64,000 nt of DNA from Ruegeria_C sp041537905 (GCF_041537905.1 NZ_JBGRUO010000021.1:1-64000), one strand, 5' to 3'. Counted from the first letter of the stretch, positions 44,979 to 54,679 are shown. Numbers and translations: made by a program. The notes: generated by a model from the sequence alone, not told the origin.

Positions 44979-46157
44979 ATGAAACAAGCTGTAATTGCCT
45001 CGACCGCGCGCACCGGGTTGGCCAAATCCTACCGCGGGGCGTTCAACGAAACCCATGGGGCGAGGATGGCGGGCCATGCCATCGAACATGCGGTCAGTCG
45101 CGCCGGTATCGATCCTGCATTGCTGGAAGACGCCTTTGTCGGCTGTGGCTATCCCGAAGGGCTGACCGGCGGCAATATCGCCCGGCAATCGGTGATCCGA
45201 GCCGGGCTGCCGGTCACCGTGGCCGCTGCGACGGTGAACCGGTTCTGCTCATCCGGGCTGCAGGCCGTCGCCATGGCGGCCCATGCGATCACGATGGAAA
45301 AGGCCCCCGCGGCCCTTGCCGGTGGGGTCGAGAACATCAGCCAGATGCCGCCCTCGCGCCCGCCGCAGGCGCAGGAGCCATGGATCAGCGAGCACAAGCC
45401 CGACCTCTACCTGTCCATGATCGAAACCGCCGATATCGTCGCCAAGCGATATGACATCAGCCGCGAGGCGCAGGATGAGTTGGCGCTGCAAAGCCAGCAG
45501 CGCACCGCCGCCGCTCAGGCCGCCGGGAAACTGGATGACGAGATCGTGCCGATCACGGTAACGCAGGCCTTCAAGGATCGCGACACCGGTGAGGTCACCC
45601 GCAAGGAGGTCACCTTTGCCATGGATGACTGCAACCGCCCCAACACCACGCTGGAGGGGCTGGCAGGCCTCGCACCGGTGCGCGGCGAGGGGCAGTTCAT
45701 CACCGCAGGCAATGCCTCGCAGCTTTCCGACGGGGCGGCGGCGCTGGTTCTGATGGATGAGGACGTGGCCGCGCGCGAGGGCGTCACGCCGCTCGGGGCG
45801 TTCAAAGGCTTTGCGGTGGCCGGGTGCGAGCCTGATGAAATGGGCATCGGGCCGGTCTTTGCCGTGCCGCGCCTGTTGGAACGTCACGGGTTGAGCGTGC
45901 AGGATATCGACCTGTGGGAGCTGAACGAGGCCTTCGCCAGCCAAGCGCTTTATTGCCGCGACCGCCTAGGGATCGATCCTGCGATCTGCAACGTCAATGG
46001 CGGTTCGATCTCGATCGGGCATCCGTTTGGCATGACCGGCGCGCGCATGACCGGGCATCTGATGCTCGAAGGCAAGCGCCGGGGCGCGAAGCTGGGCGTG
46101 GTGACCATGTGCATAGGTGGCGGTCAGGGCGCTGCCGGTCTGTTCGAGATCTTCTGA
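44979..46157 (+). CDS. Acetyl-CoA C-acyltransferase (thiolase, PimB-like)
   Basis: The 392-aa thiolase cleaves 3-ketoacyl-CoA to acetyl-CoA and a shortened acyl-CoA. The nucleophile is Cys90 in TVNRFCSSGLQAVA. The C-terminal ISIGHPFGMTGARM and MCIGGGQGAAGLFEIF motifs supply the His and second Cys. The order after a fused hydratase/dehydrogenase and before two acyl-CoA dehydrogenases corresponds to pimB. It begins 11 bp after the previous stop and shares one base with the next start (TGATG). Confidence 0.88.
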   Translation: MKQAVIASTARTGLAKSYRGAFNETHGARMAGHAIEHAVSRAGIDPALLEDAFVGCGYPEGLTGGNIARQSVIRAGLPVTVAAATVNRFCSSGLQAVAMAAHAITMEKAPAALAGGVENISQMPPSRPPQAQEPWISEHKPDLYLSMIETADIVAKRYDISREAQDELALQSQQRTAAAQAAGKLDDEIVPITVTQAFKDRDTGEVTRKEVTFAMDDCNRPNTTLEGLAGLAPVRGEGQFITAGNASQLSDGAAALVLMDEDVAAREGVTPLGAFKGFAVAGCEPDEMGIGPVFAVPRLLERHGLSVQDIDLWELNEAFASQALYCRDRLGIDPAICNVNGGSISIGHPFGMTGARMTGHLMLEGKRRGAKLGVVTMCIGGGQGAAGLFEIF

Positions 46158-47353
46158 TGGACCTCGCCTACACACCCGAGCAAGAGGCGTTTCGCGCTGA
46201 GCTACGCGGGTTTCTCGTCGAAAACCTCTCTGGGCAGGTCCGGGAAAAGGTACGGCTGGGCAAGCGCCTGACCAAGGCTGAGATGCAGGACTGGCACGCG
46301 ACGCTGAACGCGCGCGGCTGGCTGGCGATGAATTGGCCGCGCGAATATGGCGGCGCAGAATGGGACGCGGTGCAGCGCCAGATCTTCGAGGAAGAAGCCT
46401 GCCGCGCCCACGCGCCGCGCATCGTGCCTTTTGGGTTGAAGATGCTCGCGCCGGTGCTGTTCGAATTTGGCAGCGAGGAACAGCGACAACGCTTTTTGCC
46501 GCCGATCCTGAGCGGCGAACACTGGTGGTGTCAGGGCTATTCCGAGCCCGGCGCAGGATCCGATCTGGCTTCGCTGAGGACCCGCGCGGTGCGCGAGGGC
46601 AACCATTACGTGGTCAACGGGCAAAAAACATGGACCACGCTGGGCCAGTACGCCAACTGGATCTTCTGTCTGGTGCGCACCGACCCCGATGCCAAGAAAC
46701 AGGAGGGGATTTCCTTCCTGCTGATCGACATGGATACCCCCGGCGTCACAGTTCGCCCCATCGTACTGATCGATGGCGCGGCGGAAGTGAACGAGGTGTT
46801 TTTCGACAATGTCCGTGTGCCTGTGGAAAACCTTGTCGGCGAGGAAAACAGGGGTTGGACCTATGCGAAATACCTGCTGACCCATGAACGCACCAACATC
46901 GCGGGCGTGGGGTTTTCCGATGCCGCGCTTGCAACGCTGAAACATGTGGCGGCACATACGATGGCAGGAGGCAGGCCGCTGCACCAGAACCCGCATTTCG
47001 CGGCCCGCATGGCGCAGGTCGAGATCGATCTGATGGCGATGCGGACCACCAATCTACGGATGCTGAGCGCGGCGGCTAAGGGACAGGCACCGGGGGTCGA
47101 AAGCTCAATGCTGAAGGTCAAGGGCACCTTGCTACGCCAGGAGTTGAGCGCGCTTCTGCGCCGCGCGGTGGGGCCGGACGCGATGCCCTACCTGCCGGAT
47201 TTTCTGGATGGCGGCGACAATGCCGACCCGCTCGGCCCCGAACATGCGCCTGCTGCCGCGCCGGAGTATTTCAACATGCGCAAATTGTCGATTTTCGGCG
47301 GCTCGAACGAGGTCCAGCGCACGATCATCGCCAAATCGGCGCTCGGGCTCTGA
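46157..47353 (+). CDS. Acyl-CoA dehydrogenase, large subunit (PimC-like)
   Basis: The 398-aa flavoprotein starts MDLAYTPEQEAFRAELRGF. It has the ACAD N-terminal domain (residues about 1-120), the middle domain with the FAD/substrate motif WCQGYSEPGAGSDLASLRT (about 122-140) and VNGQKTWTTLGQYANW, and a C-terminal helical domain ending GGSNEVQRTIIAKSALGL. These traits match pimeloyl-CoA dehydrogenase large subunits. It is next to a second ACAD that lacks parts of this set, so the two probably form a heteromer. The thiolase stop overlaps by one base. Confidence 0.87.
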   Translation: MDLAYTPEQEAFRAELRGFLVENLSGQVREKVRLGKRLTKAEMQDWHATLNARGWLAMNWPREYGGAEWDAVQRQIFEEEACRAHAPRIVPFGLKMLAPVLFEFGSEEQRQRFLPPILSGEHWWCQGYSEPGAGSDLASLRTRAVREGNHYVVNGQKTWTTLGQYANWIFCLVRTDPDAKKQEGISFLLIDMDTPGVTVRPIVLIDGAAEVNEVFFDNVRVPVENLVGEENRGWTYAKYLLTHERTNIAGVGFSDAALATLKHVAAHTMAGGRPLHQNPHFAARMAQVEIDLMAMRTTNLRMLSAAAKGQAPGVESSMLKVKGTLLRQELSALLRRAVGPDAMPYLPDFLDGGDNADPLGPEHAPAAAPEYFNMRKLSIFGGSNEVQRTIIAKSALGL

Positions 47354-47365
47354 CGGGGTAGGCAG

Positions 47366-48532
47366 ATGGATTTCGGGTTGAGTGAAGACCAAACGATGCT
47401 GCGGGACATGCTGCGGCGGTTCCTGAAGGATCGCTACAGCCACGAGGCGCGGCGCGCGGTATTGGCCTCCGGTCAGGCCTTTGACGCCGCGATGTTCGCG
47501 GAGCTGGCCGAGTTGGGTATTCTCGGCGCGGTCTTCGCGCCAGAGCATGGCGGCTATGGCGGGGCCGGCACCGATCTGATGGTCGTGTTCGAGGAACTGG
47601 GCCGCGCTGGCGTGATCGAACCGGTTCTGGGATCAGCCGTGCTGGCAGGCGGGCTGCTGACTGCTCTGGATGCGGAGGGGCAGAGCGAGGTGATACAACA
47701 GGTCATTGCCGGGCAAACCATCCTCACACTGGCCCATGCCGAGCCGGAATCACGTTACGATCTGAACCATGTAACCACACACGCAAGCACGTCAGGCGGT
47801 ACCATCGTGCTGAACGGCACCAAGGCCCATGTTCAGGGCGGCGCGCAGGCCGAGATCTTGCTGGTATCTGCCCGCGAAGAGGGCGAGCCGTCCGACGAGC
47901 ATGGTATTTCGCTATTTCTAATCCCCTCCACGACAGCGGGCGTGCACTGCCATAGTCACGTCAATGTCGACGGCACATCCTCGGCCCGCATCACTCTGGA
48001 GGCTGTTGCAGTCGATCAGAGCCAGCGGCTGGGACCTCCGGGTCAGACCTACGCAGCGATGGAGGCGGCTCATGCCCGCGCGACGCTTGCACTCTGCGCC
48101 GAAGCGCTGGGGGCGATGGAGGCAGCCAAAGCCCTGACGGTGGAGTATCTGAAAGAGCGCAAGCAGTTCGGCGTGCCGATCGGTAGTTTTCAGGCGCTAC
48201 AGCACCGGCTGGCCGATATGCTGATCGAGATGGAGCAGGCCCGCTCGGCAGTGATCAACTTGGCCAGTCATCTGGAGGCCGACCGCCTCACCCGCGAGCG
48301 CCATGTGAGCGCGACCAAGAACCTGATCGGGCGGGTCGGCGCGCTGGTGGCCGAGGAATGCATCCAGATGCATGGCGGGATCGGCATGACCGACGAATAC
48401 GCCCTGTCCCATCACGCCCGCCGACTGGTGATGATCGATCATATCTTTGGGGATGTGGATCACCATCTGGACCGTTTCATCCTGCTCAGCAGCGGGCCTG
48501 AGACAACCGGGAACTCTGCCGATGCCGGATAG
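47366..48532 (+). CDS. Acyl-CoA dehydrogenase, small subunit (PimD-like)
   Basis: The 388-aa protein is an ACAD paralog with MDFGLSEDQTMLRDMLRRFL at the start, a degenerate middle domain (AHAEPESRYDLNHV instead of a canonical EPxAGSD motif) and the C-terminal QMHGGIGMTDEYALSHHARRL segment. Divergence of the middle motif beside an intact large subunit fits the PimD class, where the pair forms the active dehydrogenase. It follows the large subunit by 12 bp, and its last 11 bp overlap the IclR regulator gene. Confidence 0.86.
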   Translation: MDFGLSEDQTMLRDMLRRFLKDRYSHEARRAVLASGQAFDAAMFAELAELGILGAVFAPEHGGYGGAGTDLMVVFEELGRAGVIEPVLGSAVLAGGLLTALDAEGQSEVIQQVIAGQTILTLAHAEPESRYDLNHVTTHASTSGGTIVLNGTKAHVQGGAQAEILLVSAREEGEPSDEHGISLFLIPSTTAGVHCHSHVNVDGTSSARITLEAVAVDQSQRLGPPGQTYAAMEAAHARATLALCAEALGAMEAAKALTVEYLKERKQFGVPIGSFQALQHRLADMLIEMEQARSAVINLASHLEADRLTRERHVSATKNLIGRVGALVAEECIQMHGGIGMTDEYALSHHARRLVMIDHIFGDVDHHLDRFILLSSGPETTGNSADAG

Positions 48533-49310
48533 TGACAAACGCTATGCCAACACGCTGGCCCGTGGCCTGAGCATCTTGCGGGCGTTCCGGCCCACCGACA
48601 ATGGGTTGGGCAATCTGGACCTGTCCGAGCGTACCGGCATCCCCCGCTCCACCGTGTCGCGGCTGACCTTCACGCTCTGCGCTCTGGGGTATCTGACCCA
48701 TGGTCGCCACCATGACAAATACCGGCTTGGCCCGGCAGCACTGGCGCTTGGGAATATCGCGGCGGCCTCCTTTTCGTTTGTCGAGATCGCCACGCCGATC
48801 ATGCAGCGCCTGGCGGATGAGACCGCCACGCTGATCGGGGTGGCGATTCAGGATGATGGCAAGATGCTGATGGTCAAGACCTGGCGGCCAGCGGGGTCGC
48901 CCTCGATCTGGCTGGATGTTGGGTATCGCATGCCGATGCTGTCCTCTTCCTCGGGGGCGGCCTATATCGGGGCGCTGACCGATGAAGAGACGCGCAAGCT
49001 CGCCGCACTCTTGCCTGATGAGCAGGGGGAAGCGCTGGCAAAGCTGACCGAACAGGCGCGCGATCAGATGCTGGCCCATGGCTATGCCTTTGTCAGCGGT
49101 CCCGAGCGCTTCGCGCGCTCCATAAACGCGCTGGCGACACCCTATCGTCCCTCGGAATTTGGCGCGCCTGTGTCGTTCTTTAGCGGTGCGACATCGGACG
49201 CGCTGAGCGACGAGAGAATTCACGACAGTGTCGGCCCGGCACTGGCGCGCGCCGTTGACGAGTTGCGGCGCGCCACTGGTCAGAGTTTTCCCGCCATCGC
49301 TCCTATCTGA
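48522..49310 (+). CDS. IclR-family transcriptional regulator
   Basis: The 262-aa protein has an N-terminal IclR winged helix (residues about 8-70; LDLSERTGIPRSTVSRLTFTL) and the effector-binding IclR C-terminal domain (about 90-255; SSGAAYIGALTDEE and the late SINALATPYR motif). Such regulators sense small acids and control nearby catabolic genes. The ATG at 48522 lies inside the end of the small ACAD gene, 11 bp overlap. A matching palindrome precedes the operon at 42793-42812. The effector is likely a CoA ester or dicarboxylic acid, by inference. Confidence 0.87.
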   Translation: MPDSDKRYANTLARGLSILRAFRPTDNGLGNLDLSERTGIPRSTVSRLTFTLCALGYLTHGRHHDKYRLGPAALALGNIAAASFSFVEIATPIMQRLADETATLIGVAIQDDGKMLMVKTWRPAGSPSIWLDVGYRMPMLSSSSGAAYIGALTDEETRKLAALLPDEQGEALAKLTEQARDQMLAHGYAFVSGPERFARSINALATPYRPSEFGAPVSFFSGATSDALSDERIHDSVGPALARAVDELRRATGQSFPAIAPI

Positions 49311-49332
49311 ATGGCTGACTTGCCAACCGACC

Positions 49333-50139
49333 TCAGGCATTGACTGTCTGCGCGGGCGACGCCTGCGTAGAGACGGCATAAGGCCGAAGGAAAACAGGCC
49401 GGTCGGGGTCGGACATCTCGGGCTGATATACATATCCACCGGTGTCGAACTCCAGCAAACCCGCCGGATCAGTCAGACGATTGCGGATGATGTAGCGCGC
49501 CATCGCCCCGCGCGCTTTCTTGGCAAAGAAGCTGACGATCTTGGGGCTGCCGGCCTTGTCTTCCATAAAGACAGGCGTGATCACCCGCAGCTTGAGCGCG
49601 GCGGGCGCGACGGCCCCGAAATATTCCTGGCTGGCGCAGTTGATCAGCGTGTCGCTCCCGATTTCAGCTGCCTGTGCATTAAGCGCTTTGCTCAACTGAT
49701 CACGCCAGTAGTCATAAAGCGACTTGCCGCGCCGTGTCTTCAGCCTGCTGCCCATTTCCAGCCGGTAGGGTTGGATCGCATCCAGGGGCCGCAACACGCC
49801 ATAAAGCCCCGACAGGATACGCAGGTGATCCTGCGCCCAGCGCATCTCATCACTGTCGAGCGAGGCGGCTTCAAGCCCCTGATAGGTGTCCCCGGCAAAG
49901 GCCAGCGCCGCCGGTCGCACCGCATCTGCAGCCGGGTCTTCGGCAAAAGACCGGAATCGGTCGCGGTTCAGACGCGCTAGATCATCGCTCAACCCCATCA
50001 ACTTGCGCAGATCGCCCAGCGTCAGGTTGCGCGCCGTGCGCGCCAGCCGGATGGCATCGTCCTGAAAATCGGGCTGCGTCGGCGCGACGTCGCGCTCTGC
50101 CCAGTCCAGCCGCTTGGCCGGAGAAATCACTACAAGCAT
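49333..50139 (-). CDS. yaaA: Peroxide stress protein YaaA (DUF328)
   Basis: The 268-aa protein begins MLVVISPAKRLDW and has the family features LMGLSDDLARLNRDRF, GDTYQGLEA, ILSGLYGVLRPLDAIQPYRLEMG (about residues 105-127) and the late FFAKKARGAMARYII. YaaA limits intracellular iron during hydrogen peroxide stress in E. coli and binds DNA. The ATG at 50137-50139 has AAGGGG upstream and fits homolog starts. It is 30 bp downstream of recQ on the same strand, so it may be cotranscribed with it. Confidence 0.92.
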   Translation of the reverse strand: MLVVISPAKRLDWAERDVAPTQPDFQDDAIRLARTARNLTLGDLRKLMGLSDDLARLNRDRFRSFAEDPAADAVRPAALAFAGDTYQGLEAASLDSDEMRWAQDHLRILSGLYGVLRPLDAIQPYRLEMGSRLKTRRGKSLYDYWRDQLSKALNAQAAEIGSDTLINCASQEYFGAVAPAALKLRVITPVFMEDKAGSPKIVSFFAKKARGAMARYIIRNRLTDPAGLLEFDTGGYVYQPEMSDPDRPVFLRPYAVSTQASPAQTVNA

Positions 50140-50169
50140 ATCCACCCCTTCCCGTGTCTAAGTGCGGAC

Positions 50170-52209
50170 CTAGCCCGCCGCGCGCAGCACGTCCAGAAAC
50201 GCCGGACCAAAACGTTTCGCCCGGCTTTCGCCCAGCACCCGCTGCAACCCGGTCTGATCATCTGCCTGAAGCTGCGCCACCTTGGCCAGTTGCGCCGCCG
50301 AACAGCTGAGCGGTTTTTGGGTGCCGTCAGCCCCCCGTGCGAGTTCAGTCTGCACTTCAAGCAACTGATCGAACAGTGCCGCCTTGCCCGCGCCCGCGAG
50401 TTTGCGCTGCTGGGGGTGATGGCTCTCTTCCGCGCCAGTGATCACTTGCAGGAACATCGCGCCGTAGCGGTCCAGTTTCTTCGCCCCGACCCCGCTGACC
50501 CGCGCCATGTCGTCAAGCGTCGCGGGGCGTCTTTCGGCCATCTCGATCAGGGTACGGTCAGGGAAGATCACGTAAGCGGGCACCTTGGCGGCCTCGGCCA
50601 GCGCGCGGCGCTTGGCCTTGAGGGCCGAGAGCAGCGGTGCATCCTCGTCCGAGACCATTGCCTTGACCGCCGGACGCCGCCCCGCCGCCTTGATCGTGTC
50701 CTGGCGCAGACGGATGCTGGCCTGGCCTTTCAGGATCGGCAGCGCCGCCTCGGTCATGCGCAGGGCGCCGTGACGCTCGGGATCGGGGCGGATCAGGTCA
50801 TGGCCCATCATTTGCCGAAAGATCGCCTGCCATTGCTGTTTGCTATGGGCCCGCCCGACGCCGAACGTCTGTAACTGATCATGGCGCCGGTCGCGCACGC
50901 GGTCGGTTTCGTTGCCCACCAATATGTCGATCAGGTGTCCCGCGCCAAACCATTCCTCGGTGCGCAGGATCGCCGATAGGGCCATGCGCACCGGTTGAGT
51001 GCCATCCATCACCTTGGCGGGCTGGGCGCAGAGATCGCATTTATCGCAGCTTTCGGCCTCTTCCCCGAAATAGCCCAGCAGGGTCTTGCGGCGACACTCC
51101 AGCGCCTCGGCCAGACCCAGCAGCGCATTCAGGCGACCATGATCGGCGATGCGCCGTTCCGGCGGGGCCAGCCCCTCGTCGATCTGCGCGCGCCGCAAAC
51201 GGATGTCGTCCGGCCCGAACAGGGTCAGCGTTTCGGCCGGAGCACCGTCGCGCCCGGCGCGACCGATTTCCTGATAATAGGCCTCGATGGATTTGGGCAG
51301 GTCGGCATGGGCGACCCAGCGGATGTCGGGCTTGTCGATGCCCATCCCGAAGGCCACCGTCGCCACCACGATCAAGCCATCCTCGCGGGCAAAGCGGATT
51401 TCCACCTGCCGCCGATCCTCGGCCTCCATCCCGCCGTGATAATGGCAGGCCTTGTGACCCTGCTCGCGTAACGCAGCAGCTAGCGCCTCGGTCTTGTTGC
51501 GGGTGCCGCAATAAACAATGCCCGACTGCCCGCGCCGCGCATCCGCGAAATCCAAGATCTGACGGCGCGGGCCGTCCTTGGCGGCAAAGGCCAGATGCAG
51601 GTTGGGGCGGTCAAACCCGTGCAAGAAGATGCGTGGCGGCTGATCTTCGAACAGCTTGGTGACGATCTCATCACGCGTTTCGGCGTCCGCCGTGGCGGTG
51701 AAGGCAGCCAGCGGCACGCCCAGCGCACGGCGCAACTCGCCGATACGCAGATAGTCGGGGCGGAAATCATGGCCCCACTGGCTGACGCAATGGGCCTCAT
51801 CCACCGCGATCAGGCTGACGCCGATCCGGCGCAGCATCCCCATGGCCGAACCCGCCGCCAGACGTTCCGGTGCGATGTAAAGCAGCTTGAGCGCGCCAGC
51901 CTCAAGCGCGGCATAGACCTCATCATTTTCTTCGGGCGTGTTGCCCGAGGTCAGCGCACCTGCGGAGACGCCCGCCTCTTGCAGCGCGCGGACCTGATCG
52001 CGCATCAACGCGATCAGCGGCGAGATCACCACCGTGACCCCCTCGCGCAGCAGCGCGGGCAGTTGAAAACACAGCGACTTGCCCCCACCCGTAGGCATGA
52101 TGGCCAGCACATTTTCACCAGAACTCACCGCATCGACGATCTCTTCCTGCCCGGGGCGAAAGGCGTCGAATCCAAAGACGTCCCGCAAAAGCGGCGCTGC
52201 GTCCAGCAT
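50170..52209 (-). CDS. recQ: ATP-dependent DNA helicase RecQ
   Basis: The 679-aa helicase unwinds DNA during recombination and fork repair. Walker A is MPTGGGKSLCFQ (about residues 38-49), the DEAH box is VDEAHCVSQWGHDFRPDY (about 135-152), and motif VI reads QEIGRAGRDG (about 315). The zinc-binding RQC cysteines are in CRRKTLLGYFGE and CDKCDLC (about 375-395). A winged helix and two HRDC-like segments (AKKLDRYG and the C-terminal LQRVLGES) follow, so it is full-length. Confidence 0.95.
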   Translation of the reverse strand: MLDAAPLLRDVFGFDAFRPGQEEIVDAVSSGENVLAIMPTGGGKSLCFQLPALLREGVTVVISPLIALMRDQVRALQEAGVSAGALTSGNTPEENDEVYAALEAGALKLLYIAPERLAAGSAMGMLRRIGVSLIAVDEAHCVSQWGHDFRPDYLRIGELRRALGVPLAAFTATADAETRDEIVTKLFEDQPPRIFLHGFDRPNLHLAFAAKDGPRRQILDFADARRGQSGIVYCGTRNKTEALAAALREQGHKACHYHGGMEAEDRRQVEIRFAREDGLIVVATVAFGMGIDKPDIRWVAHADLPKSIEAYYQEIGRAGRDGAPAETLTLFGPDDIRLRRAQIDEGLAPPERRIADHGRLNALLGLAEALECRRKTLLGYFGEEAESCDKCDLCAQPAKVMDGTQPVRMALSAILRTEEWFGAGHLIDILVGNETDRVRDRRHDQLQTFGVGRAHSKQQWQAIFRQMMGHDLIRPDPERHGALRMTEAALPILKGQASIRLRQDTIKAAGRRPAVKAMVSDEDAPLLSALKAKRRALAEAAKVPAYVIFPDRTLIEMAERRPATLDDMARVSGVGAKKLDRYGAMFLQVITGAEESHHPQQRKLAGAGKAALFDQLLEVQTELARGADGTQKPLSCSAAQLAKVAQLQADDQTGLQRVLGESRAKRFGPAFLDVLRAAG

Positions 52210-52298
52210 GGGCAGGTGATCCTGTTCTCAGTGTTGTCTGTCTGCTCTTACCAAGCAGTGTTCCACACTAAGAATCGGTGAACAAGAGGGCGTGACGC

Positions 52299-52586
52299 CT
52301 ACATGAAGCCAAACAGCGTCGGCAGGATGTAGTTCTGCAGCGAGAGCACGATGATGAAGGCCACCAACGGCGCAAGGTCCAACCCGCCGGTATCGGGCAG
52401 GATGTTGCGGATCGGGCGATAGATCGGCTCCAGCAGCCGATTCAGCCCGTACCAGATCTGCCCGACAAGCTGCTGATGCACGTTGAGAACGTTGAAATTG
52501 ATGAGCCAGCTCATGATCACATGCACGATGATGAAGAAATAAACCACGCTGAGGATCAGCTGCAGCGGTCCGTAGATTGCCATCAT
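52299..52586 (-). CDS. YggT family membrane protein
   Basis: The 95-aa protein has two to three transmembrane segments and the YggT signature LNRLLEPIYRPIRNILPDTGGLDLAPLVAFIIV (split here, about residues 48-80). YggT proteins of bacteria and the CCB3/YlmG homologs of plastids are linked to cell-envelope organisation, cofactor assembly or division, but the biochemical role is not settled. AGGAG lies ten bases upstream of the ATG. It stands alone between recQ and a divergent thioesterase gene. Confidence 0.9.
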   Translation of the reverse strand: MMAIYGPLQLILSVVYFFIIVHVIMSWLINFNVLNVHQQLVGQIWYGLNRLLEPIYRPIRNILPDTGGLDLAPLVAFIIVLSLQNYILPTLFGFM

Positions 52587-52719
52587 CGTCAGAATTCTCC
52601 TTCATGATCTGCCCGACAGGTAATCGCTGGCATGCAAAAGCGCAAGGATGCCGCACCGTCGTGATTGACGTCTGCGTCACTTTTCGCATGTGTATCGGCA
52701 AACCGCTTTGGAGAGCCCG

Positions 52720-53268
52720 ATGTTCCCGATTGTCCGCTTGGCGAAAGACATGTTCGTTGCCAGCCGCATGCAGCCGCTTGAGCTGACCGAGACCCATGTG
52801 TCGAACCACAGGTGCTGGCCCTGGGACCTGGATATCTGGCTGGAGTTGAACAATGGCCGCGCCATGACGCTCTATGATCTGGGGCGCACCATGCTGGCGC
52901 AACGTGTGGGCCTGGGCAAGGCCATTCTGGCGCGTCGCTGGGCCATGACCATGGCCGGCTCCACGGTGCGGTTCCGCCGCCGCATTCGCGGGTTTGAACG
53001 GTTCGAAATGCGGTCTCGTGCCATTTGTTGGGATGAACGGTTCATCTACCTGGAGCAAACCATGTGGAAACGGAACGGCGAATGCGCCAGCCATGTGGTG
53101 TTCCGGTCTGCGGTTACCAATGAGAACGGGATCGTTCCGCCCTCCGAAGTACTGCTCCAAATGGGGCAAGAGGACACGACATCGCCCCCGATGCCCGAAT
53201 GGCTTGCGGCCTGGTGTGCTGCTGACGCGCTGCGCCCCTGGCCGCCGATGCAGGAAAAGCTTGTGTAA
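52720..53268 (+). CDS. Thioesterase-like (hotdog) protein
   Basis: The 182-aa protein reads as a 4-hydroxybenzoyl-CoA thioesterase-like hotdog fold: WPWDLDIWLELNNGRAMTLYDLGRTMLAQR contains the Asn/His-region motif of the active-site helix (residues about 31-60), followed by the strands FRRRIRGFERFEMRSRAICWD. Mammalian THEM6-like and bacterial acyl-CoA thioesterases share this pattern. The ATG at 52720 was chosen for the hydrophobic MFPIVRLAKDMF start; an earlier codon adds ten residues. The substrate is unknown. Confidence 0.78.
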   Translation: MFPIVRLAKDMFVASRMQPLELTETHVSNHRCWPWDLDIWLELNNGRAMTLYDLGRTMLAQRVGLGKAILARRWAMTMAGSTVRFRRRIRGFERFEMRSRAICWDERFIYLEQTMWKRNGECASHVVFRSAVTNENGIVPPSEVLLQMGQEDTTSPPMPEWLAAWCAADALRPWPPMQEKLV

Positions 53269-53314
53269 CGCGCGCGCAGCCCGTCATATCTAGGCAAAGC
53301 ACTTGAGGACGGGC

Positions 53315-54679
53315 ATGGCAGAAATTTCCGCGCGCAAACGCGTCTGGGGCTGGTGGTTTTTCGACTGGGCCAGCCAGCCTTATCATTCGCTTCTGGTTAC
53401 CTTCATCTTCGGCCCCTATTTCGCCGGTGTCGCCGCCGAGTATTTCGTGACCACCGGGCTTTCCGCCCACGCAGCGGCGGCGCGGGCGCAGGTTGTCTGG
53501 GCCAACTGTCTGACCATCACCGGGCTGATCATCGCCTTCGGCGCCCCGCTGATGGGCGCGTTTGCCGATGTCACTGGCCGCCGCATGCCGTGGATTTTCG
53601 CCTTTTCGGTGATGTATGCGGTGGGCTCTGCCGCGCTCTGGTTCACGCTGCCGGACGGGTCGAACATGTGGCTGATGCTGTCAGCTTTCGGTCTCGGCTT
53701 TGTCGGCGCGGAATACGCACTGATCTTCATCAATTCGCAATTACCCGATATCAGCAACAAAGAGGATGTTGGCGAGATCTCGGGCAGCGGCTTTGCCTTT
53801 GGTTACTTCGGCGGGCTGATCTCATTGGCCATCATGTTGCTGTTCTTCGTCGAACAGCCCAATGGAAAAACCCTGATCGGCCTCGACCCGGCCTTTGGCT
53901 TGAACGCCGCGCAGATGGAGGGCACCCGCTTTGTCGGGCCGATGACCGCCGCCTGGTACATTGTCTTCATGATCCCCTATTTCCTCTGGGTCCGGGACGG
54001 GCCGCGTAGCGGCAAGAGGGGATCGTTTTCCGGGGCGCTGCGCCTGTTGGGCCGGACGATCGCGGATTTACGGCATCGCTACAGCCTTTCAGCCTATCTT
54101 GGGTCCTCGATGCTCTATCGTGATGCGTTGAACGGGCTTTACAGTTTTGGTGGTGTTTATGCGCGGCTGGTGCTGGAATGGGATCTGATCAAGATCGGGA
54201 TTTTTGGTATCGTCAGCGTTCTGGCCTCGGCGATCTTTGTCTATTTCGGCGGCAAGCTCGACAAACGGCTGGGGCCGAAACCGGTTATCTGCGGCTGCAT
54301 CCTTATCCTGATCGCGGTTTGCGCACTGATTGTCGGTATGGACCGCACCCAGATTTTCGGCATCGCACTGCCCGAGGGGTCCTCGCTGCCCGATATCCTG
54401 TTCTTTGGCTGCGGCGTTCTGATTGGCGGCATGGGTGGCACGCTGCAATCGGCCAGCCGATCACTAATGGTGCGCCACACCGCGCCGGACCACCCGACCG
54501 AAAGCTTCGGGCTCTATGGTCTGTCGGGTCGTGCAACTGCCTTTCTGGCGCCCATGTTGATCGGCGTGGCGACCGGGATATTCGGAGATGCGAGATTGGG
54601 GGTTTCCCCAGTGATCGGGTTGTTTATTCTGGGGCTCATATTGTTGCGCTGGGTAAGACCGGAAGGGGATCAGACCTGA
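53315..54679 (+). CDS. MFS transporter, UMF1/Atg22-like
   Basis: The 454-aa protein has about 12 hydrophobic segments. The first motif RVWGWWFFDWASQPYHSLLVTFIFGPYF and the loop RRMPWIFAF typify UMF1-family (vacuole effluxer Atg22-like) transporters, which are thought to export amino acids. The ATG at 53315 has GAGGA at good spacing; a TTG four codons upstream is the alternative. Its stop shares one base with the mepA start (TGATG), so the two are cotranscribed. Confidence 0.88.
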   Translation: MAEISARKRVWGWWFFDWASQPYHSLLVTFIFGPYFAGVAAEYFVTTGLSAHAAAARAQVVWANCLTITGLIIAFGAPLMGAFADVTGRRMPWIFAFSVMYAVGSAALWFTLPDGSNMWLMLSAFGLGFVGAEYALIFINSQLPDISNKEDVGEISGSGFAFGYFGGLISLAIMLLFFVEQPNGKTLIGLDPAFGLNAAQMEGTRFVGPMTAAWYIVFMIPYFLWVRDGPRSGKRGSFSGALRLLGRTIADLRHRYSLSAYLGSSMLYRDALNGLYSFGGVYARLVLEWDLIKIGIFGIVSVLASAIFVYFGGKLDKRLGPKPVICGCILILIAVCALIVGMDRTQIFGIALPEGSSLPDILFFGCGVLIGGMGGTLQSASRSLMVRHTAPDHPTESFGLYGLSGRATAFLAPMLIGVATGIFGDARLGVSPVIGLFILGLILLRWVRPEGDQT

